A stretch of DNA of 64,000 bases from Pterobdella sp. o SKG-2022 (Eukaryota; Annelida; Clitellata; Hirudinida; Piscicolidae), in assembly GCA_964035795.1 (NCBI GenBank), contig OZ038320.1, positions 13,809,126 through 13,873,125 of the forward strand, read 5' to 3'. Below the pieces are notes generated by a model. That model was not told the DNA's origin and did no database searches. It saw only the letters and a program-made list of their open reading frames with translations. Shown here in pieces: positions 22,401 through 33,400 of this stretch (its first letter is position 1; each line of letters starts with the position of its first letter). A program made the translations under genes and the position numbers.

Positions 22401-25400
22401 CTTTTCAAGAGGGGTTTGACAAGTATTGTAAGCGAAATGTCTTAAAAACAGTAGATAATGAAATAAAAGTTAATTTTTGTTTCGATTTTAAATAAAAAAT
22501 TTTTTATTGAAAAAACTTCGAAAAAGTTTTTTTTCACTCATCAAAAATTCAACCTTTTTTTTGAGTACATCATAAGTTCATACATATAAAGCTTTATTGA
22601 TTAAAGAATAATTAAAAGATGCACTGACTCTGTGAGCACAATGGAGACTGCATCGTTGAGCACACTCTCTCCAAACACTAACATGTACAACACTTCGTCC
22701 ACCTGCCATGCACCCCAGTATTACTCTTTTTTTTTTAACTCATTATATCATGATGCGTTGAATTGTATTCCATGGTACTTTATTGTTTCATATATTATTC
22801 CGTGTACATTACTGTATGAACTGACTTTTATAGCATGGAAAATAGCTAGAGTGGCCACTGGATCTACAGCTGATATTAAGGACCCTGAATTTGGAAAATA
22901 ATTGTTTTGTCTTTAAGTTTACAGATAGCATTATATAAAAAGTGAATATAAACTAAAAAGTGATTTTTCAGTAGCCACACTAAAATAAGTATATTCAAGA
23001 ACACAAATAAATTTCATTGAAATACGAAGCTTTTCGTTAACAAAGTAACATTTTCAAGTATGATATAAAATCAAACAAATGATTAAATTGTTAGTTAATG
23101 ATGATAGAGAAAATATATCGAAAAGCTTCGTACCAATAAAAATCAAAAACTTTGTCGTGTTTTTCTAATACACATTTTGAAGCTAATTATTCAAAATATT
23201 TCAAGCAGTGTTTGAATTGCATTTTATAAACATACCAAAAGCAAAGCTTTGCACCAACGATAAGTTGTAAACCAAATCTATCTGCAAGCGTATGTTTTGA
23301 TATTTTAAAAAATTAATTCAAACTTCATGTTGTTATAAATTATTATATACTTATTCGAAAATACATTTGTCAATTTACCTTGAAGGAATACTTTACTTTA
23401 AACCTTAACTATCTCCAATAAAAACTAATTCTTGAGAATAATCTTGAGCAAGCGCCAACACTTCCTATAACCTCACCTTGCCCAGCAGATAGATCGATCC
23501 ACCCACGAAGAGAGCGGAAATACATGTACCAAAGATCGAAAATAGCATTATAGTTCCAATATTTTGAAAAAAATTACCCTGAAAATGGAGAAAAGCATAT
23601 TAATTAAATAGTGAAACAGCCAAACTTAACTATTACTAAACTATAAAAATTATTTATCCTATAGAAGTTGAATCAAATAAATCTTGAAATGTATCAAACC
23701 AACATACAACACCACAACTTCCATGGTCACCTTATGGAGGTTGTAGCCAGACTCGAAGATGATGGGAGGTAGGAGGACCAGGAAGAACATGGTGGGAGGA
23801 AAACTCTCCTCTGTCTGTGACAGTCATTAATCGATTTGTTATACAACATTATCATGTTAATATTAATAAAAACACTAGTTTTTATAGCCCATTATTAGTA
23901 TGAAGGCTTTATTCCCAGACGTGGGTAGTTGGCTTTGCCAGTTTCAACTAAAATCCTCCATCAGGCCAAATGATAATGGTACTAAAATATTATTTGGTCT
24001 ATACCTGCTACCAGTCTACTGTTATTCAAATTATTAAAAAATAGTAATCTACTATTTTGTAATAACCTGGATAACAGTAGACTGGTAGCACCAGTAGTTA
24101 CAGGCGCTATGTTGGGTGCGTATACACACAGGTTAAGCTAGAAAACAATTGAAAAATCTAAAATAATTCTGTTGATCCTTAATTAATTAAATTAAAATAA
24201 TATAATTCACACAAGATCACCTTCCAATCGGCCACCTTCTTGAGTTCAAGTACTTTCATAATCAGACCCACCAGCATGCCTGCCAACGTTGCAACACGTG
24301 TACAATCATGTGCACAAAATTATTAATTATGAATATTTATGAATTTAAGTTATTCAAAAACTTAATTTAAGAATATTCGAATATTTTTTCTATATAAGAA
24401 TATACTGCACACGCCTTAGTAACTGAGGTAATCAGTAACAGTCGGATAAGCTTTCTCCATTCAACAAAAAGTATTAAATTCCCTGATTGAATGATCTATG
24501 ACCATGACAAACGTTTTCATAAGACTATCAGCCAAGAATAATATCCAAGTTAAAAACTACCAAATAACGAGACCCACTTATTTCATACTTGGCAGTTTTT
24601 CATGACGTTGTCAATTAGGATCACCCGCCAAGTCCAATGACATTGGTACTAAAGAATCAATAAACTGTTGATAAACTTCTATCAGACTACTGTTTATAAC
24701 AGAAACAGAAAAAGCGGCATGTAACTATGGGCAGTAAATCGGAAGTAGATCATGCCAAAGGCAAAACGTCCTACTAGGTGAGAAATGTTAATATATATTT
24801 ACATTCTCATATTCTCAAAAATAACCCTATAGAACGATACAGAGAAGATGGGCCCTGCGTAAGGATGACACGCAAATTCGTGAAGCGTTCCATATTTTTT
24901 AATTATATTTAAGTTTCTTTTTTATATAACTCTTGTTGCCATGTTCATATTCAAAGACGAATCGACGAGCAACAACATATTCAAAAAACATTGGATCTCG
25001 ACTCTTAATTCTTCTTCATCGAAAATACATTCATTTAAGAAAAGTTTAAAGATTTTTTATTTTGCTATAAAAATGATAAGAATCGATAACACGGGCATAC
25101 AAATGATTTGATCAGTATACGTCATGGATTGTTTGCCTTAGTTTAACGGAGATTTCAAGCAAATCAATAAATAACTAACACATGATTAGAACTTCTATCA
25201 ACCATAAAAACGGAAACTCAATAGTTTGTAAATCAATATTAAATACAACTTTTGATTGATGACGATAAAAAATTAAATGTTGTTGTCGCCATCAAACGAT
25301 CAAAGCTGGCGATCAATTTTTTAAATTAACTTTAGTTGATGTTTGAAAACATTAGTATTAGAATGTTTGTAACTAATAAAATTCATTTTTGACATTTGAA

Positions 25401-28400
25401 AATAAAAATAATTTTGTTGTTCTTATTTTTTTTGAATATATGCCATATTACTTTTATACCAGTCTACCATAAATTAAATTGAAGTATAATGAATGTTATG
25501 TTTAATATAAATTTTTTATTGAAAAATAATTTTTCAAGCTTCTATCTTTGAACTATTCCAATGCATTTTATTTATAACGAAACTTTAATTGCATCCTTAA
25601 ATAGGAGAATTATGGTGGTGTAGCCCAATTTGTGTGTAACAGAATAATTACCATCAAAAACATCATGTAACAGCCAAAGTAACAAATGCAAAATTCTTGA
25701 ACACTAAGCATTCCATTTGAAAATACCGAGTATATATATATATATTTGGTTCCAGTGTTGACGTCCCGGTGTAAGAAAATAATTTATATTATCTTATAAA
25801 TGTTTATTAACTCTCTTGAAAACTTTTCTGTGGGAACTTTCAACCTTCAAGGCTGTAGTTCGAAACTAAGAAGATGGCAACTTGCAACGGACATTGGCAA
25901 GTACAAAATTTCCGTATGCTGCCTTCAAGAAACAAAATCGAACTATATGGAGGAAACAATAAATGGAATCAATCTCAAATTCCTGAATCTACAAAATAAA
26001 CATCATGGAATGGGATTTGCCATTAAAAAAGAGCTTGAACCCTTACTACACAGAATATGAAAAACTCAGAAAGGATTTGCGTTTTACAATTGAAAACCAA
26101 ACCTGGTACCCTTACCATCATCAACTCACCTCATAGTCTCAGCATCCAAAAAGATAAAACAAAAGCAGTTTTACTGCAGCCTCCACAAAATTATTGAAGA
26201 AACCAAAAACAGCTTATGAAACCCTAACCCTAACCCTAACCCTAATGAAAAGCTTATGAAAAATGCCTGAAAGAGCAATTAAAGCTCATGGAAAAATTCA
26301 GAGATGATAACAAACTTTCCAAGCCATGAAATTCATCTATAGAAAAATTACAGATAAATTATTTTTCAATGATCAAGAGAATAAACAAATCCTTAGATAA
26401 ACTGGAGCTGAAATAAATGTTAAACAGTTCTACCACAACAAATTTTATAAATTACCTCACAACAATTCAAATCCAATGTTGCAACAATCTCTCAATGACC
26501 CAATAAGTTTAAATGGAGTTAAACTACCTATAAGTAAACTAAATAATAATAAAGCTAACGGTACAGATGAGATCCCATCCGAAATGATAAAATATAGTGG
26601 AGAAAAACTAATAAAAGAAGTATCAAGAATATTAATCTTAATAGTAGAAAATAAAAGTCAAAAAAATAGTTTTATTGGTAGTGCAATATTAGCCACTGTA
26701 CAAAAACAAGGTAAACCGAAAGGATAACTTACAAGCTTAAGACCCATCACTCTATTGAATAGTATCCGAAAAATATTATCGAACATTACTATGAATCGTA
26801 TACGCAACAAAACCGAAGAATACATCGGTTCTTATCAAAGTGGATTCAGAAATGGAAGAAGCACGACAAACATAGTTTGGTCTCATAAATGGGATATAGC
26901 TAAAGCTCTGACGTACAGGAATGAAAAGTACTATATCCTTGGCATCGACCTGAGCCAAGCCTTTGATACCTTAGGCAGACCTCTTCTTATAAATGTTCCT
27001 GAAAAAATTCTGGAAAAAGATGAGATAATGATGATCAGAAAGTTATTAACAAACAATAGTTTGAAGGTAAGATGGAATGGCAAAGCACACAAACTCCCTT
27101 CGAAACTAACATAGGGATCCCTCGAGGGAATGGACCTTCACACATTCTTTTCACAGTTTCCTTGGAAGCAGCACTACGCACTTTCAAATCTAAAGTAACA
27201 AACTACATAAAGCTAGATCACAGCTACACAAACTTACAACCATTTACACCAGCAAAAATGGTAGGATATGCTGACGATCTAGATTTCATTGGTAGAGACA
27301 AACAGCAACTACTTAACCTGTAAAGCAAACTGAAAGATGAGTTCTCGAACTGGGACCTCAAAGTCAATACTGACAAGAAGGAACTCATCAAATTATCAAA
27401 ATCAGAAGATGCCTGAAAAACGAGCAAAAAACTAGCCTTTTTCCTTGATGACAAAAAAGATATTGAGAGGAGAAACAACTTGCATAAACTGCGATGAGTA
27501 AATTATGGAAAATATGCATGAAAGGCAAAAAGCTAAAGATAAGCAAACAAGTCTGAGTGTACAATTCCTATGTTAAACCAGTTTTCACTTACAACTCTTC
27601 AGCATGGGCAGGCAACAAAAATGTAGAAGCTAAGATTGACGTATTCCACCGCAAACAGCTTACGAGATTGATGGTTATTTACTATCCCAGTAGAATCAGC
27701 GACAAAGAACTATACAAAAGAACGAATAGCATACCCCTTTCAGTTGAAATTGCTGGTGCAAGATGGAGGATATTGGGACATTTCCTAAGAAGACCTGATA
27801 GGCCAGCATTCCAGACTATGAAGCGGTATTATGCCACATCAAATAAGAAAAAATTTTCAGGCAGACCTCTAACCACTCTACCACAGACATTAAAAGAAGA
27901 TGTCAAATTTATCCCAAAAATGAAACTCGAAAATTCAGAAGATTTCGAAACCATTTTTCTTCTTGCCCAACAGAAATGTTCCTGGAGAAGAATTGTGAAG
28001 AGTTACCCAGGAGAAACTCAGTCAACTATACGACTAGAGCAACTCGATGGGGATATTATTATTATATATAAAAAAGGCGAAAATTATGAACTGATTATTT
28101 CAAATAAAAATATTTATTGCTAGGAAATTTTTTACATGTCTCAAGTTACCCGAATTGATCCCATATTGGGCCAGCTTCTAGCACCTGTTCTATAGCGTGT
28201 TTCGCTACATTAACTATACTGATGAGTGTTATATAAATGCCACCTTACATTACTTTTTAGCGATTATTCTAATTACCAATATGGCTACCAGACGAAAGAT
28301 TTAGTTGAAAATTGTAGAGAATTCAATTTTTTTGACTTCAAAGCCATTTTCGATAGAAACTAATACAATATGAAACTAAACATTTATGGAGGAAAATCAC

Positions 28401-29886
28401 TGGTTTAAAAACCTACCAGCCTAGATTATCGATGATTTCCTTCACACGTAGAAATTACCAAAGGAATTTCAACCATAATGAAGTTTTACAAAAACAGATT
28501 ATTTTATTCATCGACCAAATTCATAATAAATACTTTAAGCACGCTTCTAAAAACTTCTGCTCTAATTGGATCATACTGCCGTACGTGTGCATGTAACTGA
28601 GGTTGACAGCAGTCGGACCAGATTATTGAAATTACTTATAGCGTGATATATAAAATAGGTAAATTATATGGGAAAAAATCTATAAACTGCCGGCCTGAGC
28701 TAACGTCCAACTTGAAAATATTGAAATCAAGATCCGCCGTTTTCGCGCTTGAGAAGTTTGCCTTACCGTTACCAAATAATGATCATCTTCTAACCCAAAT
28801 GATAACGATACCAAAATAGCAGTTTGTCAATACCTGCTATTGGAGCTTACTGTAATCCAGGTTATAACAGAAAAGTAGCCTTAAATTGCTGGCGCTAAGT
28901 TTGGTGCAGTTTTAGGTCTAATGCCCAAAACATTTTTATTAAATAAAAAGTATTACAGTAATATTTCAAAGTTAAAATAACTATTAATTAAAATAACAGT
29001 CATTTTCTGTTGTTGTAATATTGCTATAAGCTCACCAATGAGAACAATGACGATACTGTCTGGGAGATAATTGAACTTAGTTTGGAGGAGAAGGTGAACC
29101 AGACAGATGCATACAGCTGAAAATCAGTGTTTCATTAGATATCCCTCAAATACACAAATGATTTAATGAAAATATTACAAGGTTGAAATTGTGAAAATGT
29201 GGGTGATATAAAACATGATTTTTAATGAGTGAACTTGTGTTTTTCATGTTGAAACCACCATTTATTTAGTGGAACAAACAAAATGCTGATTGATTTATAT
29301 GGTGTTTTGTTCCAAAAATTTTAAACTTATTGCCACTAATGTTGATACCTGGATAATTTATCATATTGGTGTCTAGTTTTAAAAATTTTTTGAACTATAT
29401 AATAAACTTATTTTTGTGATAGTTATTCATACTTGAATAATTATATAATAGAAAAGTAAATAAAAGAACCCAAGATGAAGAGAATGAAGAAGATGGTTAG
29501 GCTATAATGCTTTTCCTGCTCTTGGGATCCTTATGAACAATTAAATGCTATATTTTGATGTTTGCTATTTCAAATAGAATTCCAACCAATTAGTGAAGAC
29601 ATAAATGTCAAAAATTATATTTCAACGTATTTTCAGTAAACCATTGTTTTTGGCAATATTGATAGTTAAGATAAAGCTGCAAAAGAAAATTTTGATACCT
29701 TCAGGTGGTAAAATAGGGTTTTTAGATGTGGTTGATGTGAATATGTTGGTGGTAGAAGTAGAAAATGTTGAGTTATCAGTTGTATTTGAAAATAGTTCAA
29801 CATATGAACGAGAAGGTTTTGTTGATTGATCATTTGATATTGGTACCTCACCAGGAAGATGATTCAAAAAAGCACTTGTTTCATTA
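16494..29886 (-). CDS. SLC9A8: Na+/H+ exchanger NHE8-like gene (core exons)
   Basis: This is a cation/proton antiporter of the endosomal/Golgi NHE8 type. Exons 5' to 3' on the minus strand, all phase-consistent: 29699-29886, 29470-29520, 29036-29116, 24221-24279, 23731-23814, 23477-23578, 23236-23281, 22826-22884, 22629-22702, 22143-22217, 21921-21984, 21503-21608, 20917-21033, 20593-20675, 18948-19059, 18383-18528, 17708-17788, 17448-17526, 17263-17324 and 16494-16815. Hallmarks in order: FLVLLPPIIFESGYNLHK, GSLISAVDPVATLAIF, MLVFGESVLNDAVSIVL (the ion-binding ND), DLRKTPSLEFAM, VVMSHYTHLNLSP, ETCVFAYLGLAIFSFPH, MWFSG followed by LRGAVAFALSLHLEL, and LGGSTMPLLK. The cytosolic part keeps FDANYFVPFFTRSFTKQ. 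The GLRGA...ALSLHL...GGSTMPL pattern favours NHE8 over NHE6/7/9. The exon at 29699-29886 encodes a Ser/Thr-rich luminal N-terminus but lacks a Met; the start exon must lie further right and was not found. Confidence 0.93.
19309..20175. mobile_element. piggyBac-like non-autonomous element with TIRs and target duplication
   Basis: The element starts CCCGTTTGTGCCCA and ends with its exact inverse TGGGCACAAACGGG: perfect 14-bp terminal inverted repeats, 867 bp apart end to end. Both ends are flanked by ATAA (19305-19308 and 20176-20179), a 4-bp target duplication one base off the TTAA of piggyBac. CCC-starting ends next to a TTAA-like site are typical of piggyBac families. A nested inverted repeat of about 26 bp pairs 19434-19459 with 19798-19823, and GATCTCATATGAGATC-type palindromes occur inside and near the right end. 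No transposase frame is visible, so it is non-autonomous. It sits in an SLC9A8 intron (between exons 20593-20675 and 18948-19059). Confidence 0.78.
20395..20510 (-). repeat. Unknown ~350-bp repeat family, copy 1 (partial, reverse)
   Basis: Read on the minus strand, this piece matches the 3' third of the repeats at 28545 and 58035. Shared landmarks in order are an ATCAGTTT..GATAT segment, a TACT/GTTAT segment, GTTATAACA..AAAGCAG, and an AATT..GGCGCTA segment. It lies in an SLC9A8 intron. Confidence 0.4.
21609..21920 (-). other. Putative U12-type AT-AC intron of SLC9A8
   Basis: On the minus strand the exon ends ...CTTCTCAGTTCTCTC and the intron begins ATATCCTTTG, the U12 donor consensus. It ends ...GCATTGATAC before TTCTTGAAATTCGTC. 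Reading across this junction gives GLLSSL then FLKFVDLRKTPSLEF, which matches NHE8 (GLISALVLKHIDLRKT) residue for residue with no gap and correct phase. No AG acceptor in the area gives an open frame. A TTCCTTCAC branch-site-like element (consensus TTCCTTAAC) lies at 21627-21635, with its branch A about 19 nt from the AC. Confidence 0.82.
23889..24125 (+). repeat. Unknown ~350-bp repeat family, copy 2 (partial) with hairpin
   Basis: The AATGATAATGGTACTAAAAT segment, a later CTGCTA/CTACTGTTAT segment, and AACCTGGATAACAGTA followed by GGCGCTATGTTGGGTGC match the second half of the copies at 28545 and 58035. Inside it, CTACCAGTCTACTGTTAT (24008-24025) and its exact inverse (24071-24088) form an 18-bp perfect stem around a 45-nt AT-rich loop. 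It lies in the SLC9A8 intron between exons 24221-24279 and 23731-23814. Confidence 0.5.
24410..24790 (+). repeat. Unknown ~350-bp repeat family, copy 3 (diverged)
   Basis: It shares TTAGTAACTGAGGT..CAGTCGGA at its start, GGATCA.CCGCCAAG..AATGA and CATTGGTACTAAA in the middle, and a TCAGACTACTGTTTATAACAGAA..AAAGC block near its end with the other copies, in the same order and orientation. Divergence is higher than between the copies at 28545 and 58035. Confidence 0.5.
25795..28123 (+). mobile_element. Decayed APE-type non-LTR retrotransposon (LINE)
   Basis: The fragments read in order as one LINE polyprotein. An apurinic-type endonuclease start (VGTFNLQGCSSKLRRWQ..CCLQET) is at 25800-26060. 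A linker and RT fingers follow (NNNKANGTDEIPSEMIKYSG, 26520-26610; YQSGFRNGRSTTNIV, 26830-26880). Motif A is GIDLSQAFDTLGR (about 26943-26980) and motif C is GYADDLDFIG (about 27263-27292). A C-terminal region resembling RTE/CR1-type tails (GARWRILGHFLRRPDRPAF) ends at a stop at 28123. Stops and frameshifts break it at several points (for example near 26725, 27112, 27321 and 27415-27556). Much of the endonuclease is missing, and the break carries a telomere-type array. It lies in the large SLC9A8 intron, antisense to that gene. Confidence 0.85.
26219..26245 (+). repeat. Interstitial telomeric (CCCTAA)n array
   Basis: Four tandem CCCTAA units sit exactly where the LINE endonuclease reading jumps to the post-endonuclease linker. 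Short matching sequence flanks both sides (AGCTTATGAAA on the left at 26211, AAAGCTTATGAAAAA on the right at 26249). Confidence 0.9.
28545..28935 (+). repeat. Unknown ~350-bp repeat family, copy 4 (best copy)
   Basis: It matches 58035-58395 along almost its whole length. Shared landmarks are AACT.AGGTTGACAGCAGTC, GGCCTGAGCTAA, ATTGAAATCAAGATCCGCCG, CTTGA.A..TTGCCTT, a GATCATC block, ATA.CAGTTTGTC.ATA, CAG.TTATAACAGAAAAG and GGTGCAGTTTTAGGTCTAATGCCC. No protein-coding frame and no clear Pol III boxes are visible. It is not one of the LINE 3' ends in this window. Confidence 0.6.
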
Positions 29887-30463
29887 CTGAAAACATAATA
29901 TTTTGTTGACTAATTGTGATATATTTATTTAAAGATTTGAAGTCATTGGTTATAAAATAATATTTTACTTAGTAGTAGAAAAATTTTCTCTGCTCATAAA
30001 ACATTCAAAAAATATCAAAAATATAAAAAGATATATATTAATTTTTTTCATTTTAGATTTTTTTTAGATTGTATTGAAAAACTGATTTTATTCTAAAATC
30101 AAATTAAAAAATATTTTCAATAAAAATTTCCAAGTCAATCAGAAGCTACATTAAGATTGAGCGAATGTTTATATTGAAAGATTTAAACGTGCTCAGACTA
30201 AAAACTAAGGTATTTTCGAATATTAGATTTTTTCGATTTTAATATCAAACGTAAAAAAAATATTATTCCAATAATTTTGAAACCAATTTCATTGTTCAGT
30301 TTTATCTTTAAAGTGTATAAAGATAAGATAGTGAAATATATTTTAAACTAAGTGATAGTAGGATTACGTTAAAAATTTAGGAACAAATTGTTTAAAAGCT
30401 TCAAATATTTTGTTTACGAGGTTTTAAGATTTATTATAATTTAACTAGTGAATAAGTTTTAAT
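29887..30463. other. Spacer between SLC9A8 and the CNT-like gene
   Basis: AT-rich DNA between the first resolved SLC9A8 exon (minus strand) and the CNT-like ATG at 30464 (plus strand). The missing SLC9A8 start exon may lie here or further right; I found no convincing ATG exon. No repeat or RNA gene is recognised. Confidence 0.3.
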
Positions 30464-33400
30464 ATGTGCTGGAAAACTATGATACCTCGAAATTCTGTGA
30501 AGTTGTGTCAGATTTTCAAAAGAATTACAAAATGGCTTTTAATAATTATTTTTCACATTGGTTATTTTACATATTACGCTTTCACAATCTATTTCAGTTA
30601 TGACAAAACATGGTTTTTGACATTGATAACAATAATATTAGTGTTAAATATTATCATCAACGTTGCAAAGTTGTTCAAAAAGTTCAAACATGGGGAAAAA
30701 GAGAGACAAGACCACAACACAACATTTTGTGCAACTTTAGAACAAACCCGATTGTTTATACAGTTGAAAAAATCTTTGACAACAATATTTAAAAGCCGCG
30801 TTTTTAATCTAATTCTTTTGCTCATAACAATCAATTATTTAATCATTGGGAAGATAAACAGTTTAAAAAAGTTAAAATCACTATTCTTTAGTTTCATTTT
30901 GCTTTTTGTATCGTATTTCACATCATCAAACCCTTCAAAGGTAAGTTGTTTATTTGGTTTTTCCATTTAAGACTTTAAAACATCCTTATATAATTATTGA
31001 TTAACTTTATATGAATTTCTATTATCCAACAACAATGAAAATTATATTAAAAGATTGTTGTGAAAACAAAAGGGTGTTTAAATTAACGTGGTCGATTGCT
31101 TTTTTACTTATTGTCGTTTCTAATATTTTAAAATGGAAAAAGCTTATTTGAGATCGTTTTATTCTATGCAAATATTTCAACTAGCAGTTTTTATCGGTAA
31201 TTTTGAATGCATCTGGAAAATTCGACTTTCTAGTTGATGGATTTTCACGATAATAATGGATAATGCATTTTTTAAAATCAACAATTATAAATTATGACAT
31301 TTGAAGGTTCATTGGAGCAGTATTAACAAATGGTTCTTGGTGCAGATCATTATTTCCGACCTGACACTAAACACCAACTATGGCTACCGTGTAGCGAAGT
31401 AAGTACCATTGTTATACAAGCACTACGCTTTCTATAAGGAAAGTGTGTTTTTCACTGGCCAATCTGAAGAAGATTTGGACAAGATATTTTTAGCTTGCTA
31501 TTTCTTCCGCTAAGAAAGCATTTGAATAGCATCATTTATTTTAGAAATATTAATAAAAAATAGCAAAATCAAAACCAATCCAAAGCAATGCTTTCTTAGA
31601 TGAAAAAATAGCAAATTAGAAAAATTTTTTCTAAACTTGCTTCAATCCTATTGGTCTATACTTAGCGTGAACTTTCTCTCCATTGATATTGAAAACGATT
31701 GACCAATCACAAACACGCTATGGTGCGAAAATGAATGAAAAACGTTTGAATTTTGTTGATCATGTTATGTTTTTCCAGATTCCTTTATAAATGTCTGGCA
31801 AAACTTGGCTTCACTTATCCTGCAAAAGGCTCTGCTGTGGTGTATGGCAACCCAACTTTTCTTTTGCACCCCAACGCCATGTTTGTAAGTGAAAACTTTA
31901 AAAATACTTATATTAAAATTTTCAAGACTTACTTTGAACTTAAGAAGATCTTTTTCTAAAAAACACGTTATTCCAATAACTAAGCTTTATTTTTGGATAA
32001 GTTTAGTCTTATCACACAAGGACTTCAAGCTTTCTATAGAAAGCATAATATTTTTTTAATGACCAATAAGATTAAAGCAGATTAATCATAGAATTTGTGA
32101 AAAAAAATCACACTAACATTTTTTCCATACTGTAACGAATAACAACATAATAACACAATACAACCCCACAACACATATCAACCCAATAACACATAACAAC
32201 ATTATTAAACACTTTAAATACTGTTTTTTTCCGACAAACCCTTTGATTGGTCCCTCATGCTTCAATCCCATTAGTCATAGAAAAAAATTTTATGCCTTCT
32301 ATATTAAAAGTGAACTTCCACTGTCTTATCACAAGACGTTAGCAAAAAATGTAATTATATTCATAGGACCATTTTGAAAAACTTTCAAGTTTTTTTCTTT
32401 TTAATTTAATTATTTATTAATGTAATTAAAACGAAAGCTTAACTGATTAATATATAATTTAATATAAGTATTTTTTATTTTTGGAATCACTCGACAATTA
32501 GAAATTGTAATTTGGCATGTTTTTTATGTCTTAATCTGAAAATTTATGAAAAATTAATGAATAAATAATGATTAACTCATTATCAAAATTTAATTAACTT
32601 TTGAAGCTTTCCATGAATTTATAGTAATTTTGAATAATATAGAAATTTAAAATTTTCTTTATGTTATGTTAACTAAACTGCTCAATGTATTGTAATGCAG
32701 TATTTATAAAGCGCTTTTTCTTATAGATCAAAGCGCTTGCTAAAAATTTAAAGTAGCGAAAACACACTGTGGAACAGGTGCTAATTGTCGGCCCACACGA
32801 ATTCGAACCCGGTAACTTTAGATAATTAGTCTAATGCTCAACCATTGAGCTATAGGTGCCGACAATGAAATTGGGAATGAGCAAAAACCCACAGAAAAGA
32901 TTACAGATGGGAACCTAATCCTTCTACAAAAACCCAATAAACCAAAAGGAAATATCGAAAATCTCAGACCTATAATACTTTTGTCCACGATTAGAAAAAC
33001 CTTGTCAACAACAGCTCTCAGAAGAATTAGAGACGATGTTGATGCATACCTTTCGGCCTCTCAATCCGCATATCGCCGAGGTAGAAGTACAAGTGATATA
33101 GTATGGACCCACAAATGGCTAAGTGCATTAAGAAAAAAAAAGAGAGTTTCAAAATACTAGAAGTAGATCTGAGTAGTGCTTTCGACACTAGCTCGGGGAA
33201 AATTATTTGTGATATTGAAAAGCATAATAAAACCCAACGATCTCAAAATAATATACACACTATTAAATGGTACTGGAATGAACGTTCGTTTCGGAAGTAT
33301 AACAATCAGAGTTAATACAGAAATACGATCTCCTCAAGGAGATAGACTCAGTCCCATTCTTTTTGTGGTATACTTAAAAGCGGCTCTCAGAGAAGATCGA

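Noticed and set aside
22340..22440. SINE tail resembling the CATCATC..TTTAATGTCC repeats of molluscs
   Set aside because: Similarity is limited to about 40 bases with no head or second copy in the window; possibly another hint at 8800-8850 but too weak to call.
26219..26245. Chromosome end or assembly break at the telomeric repeat
   Set aside because: LINE sequence continues on both sides in the same orientation and order, so it is internal.
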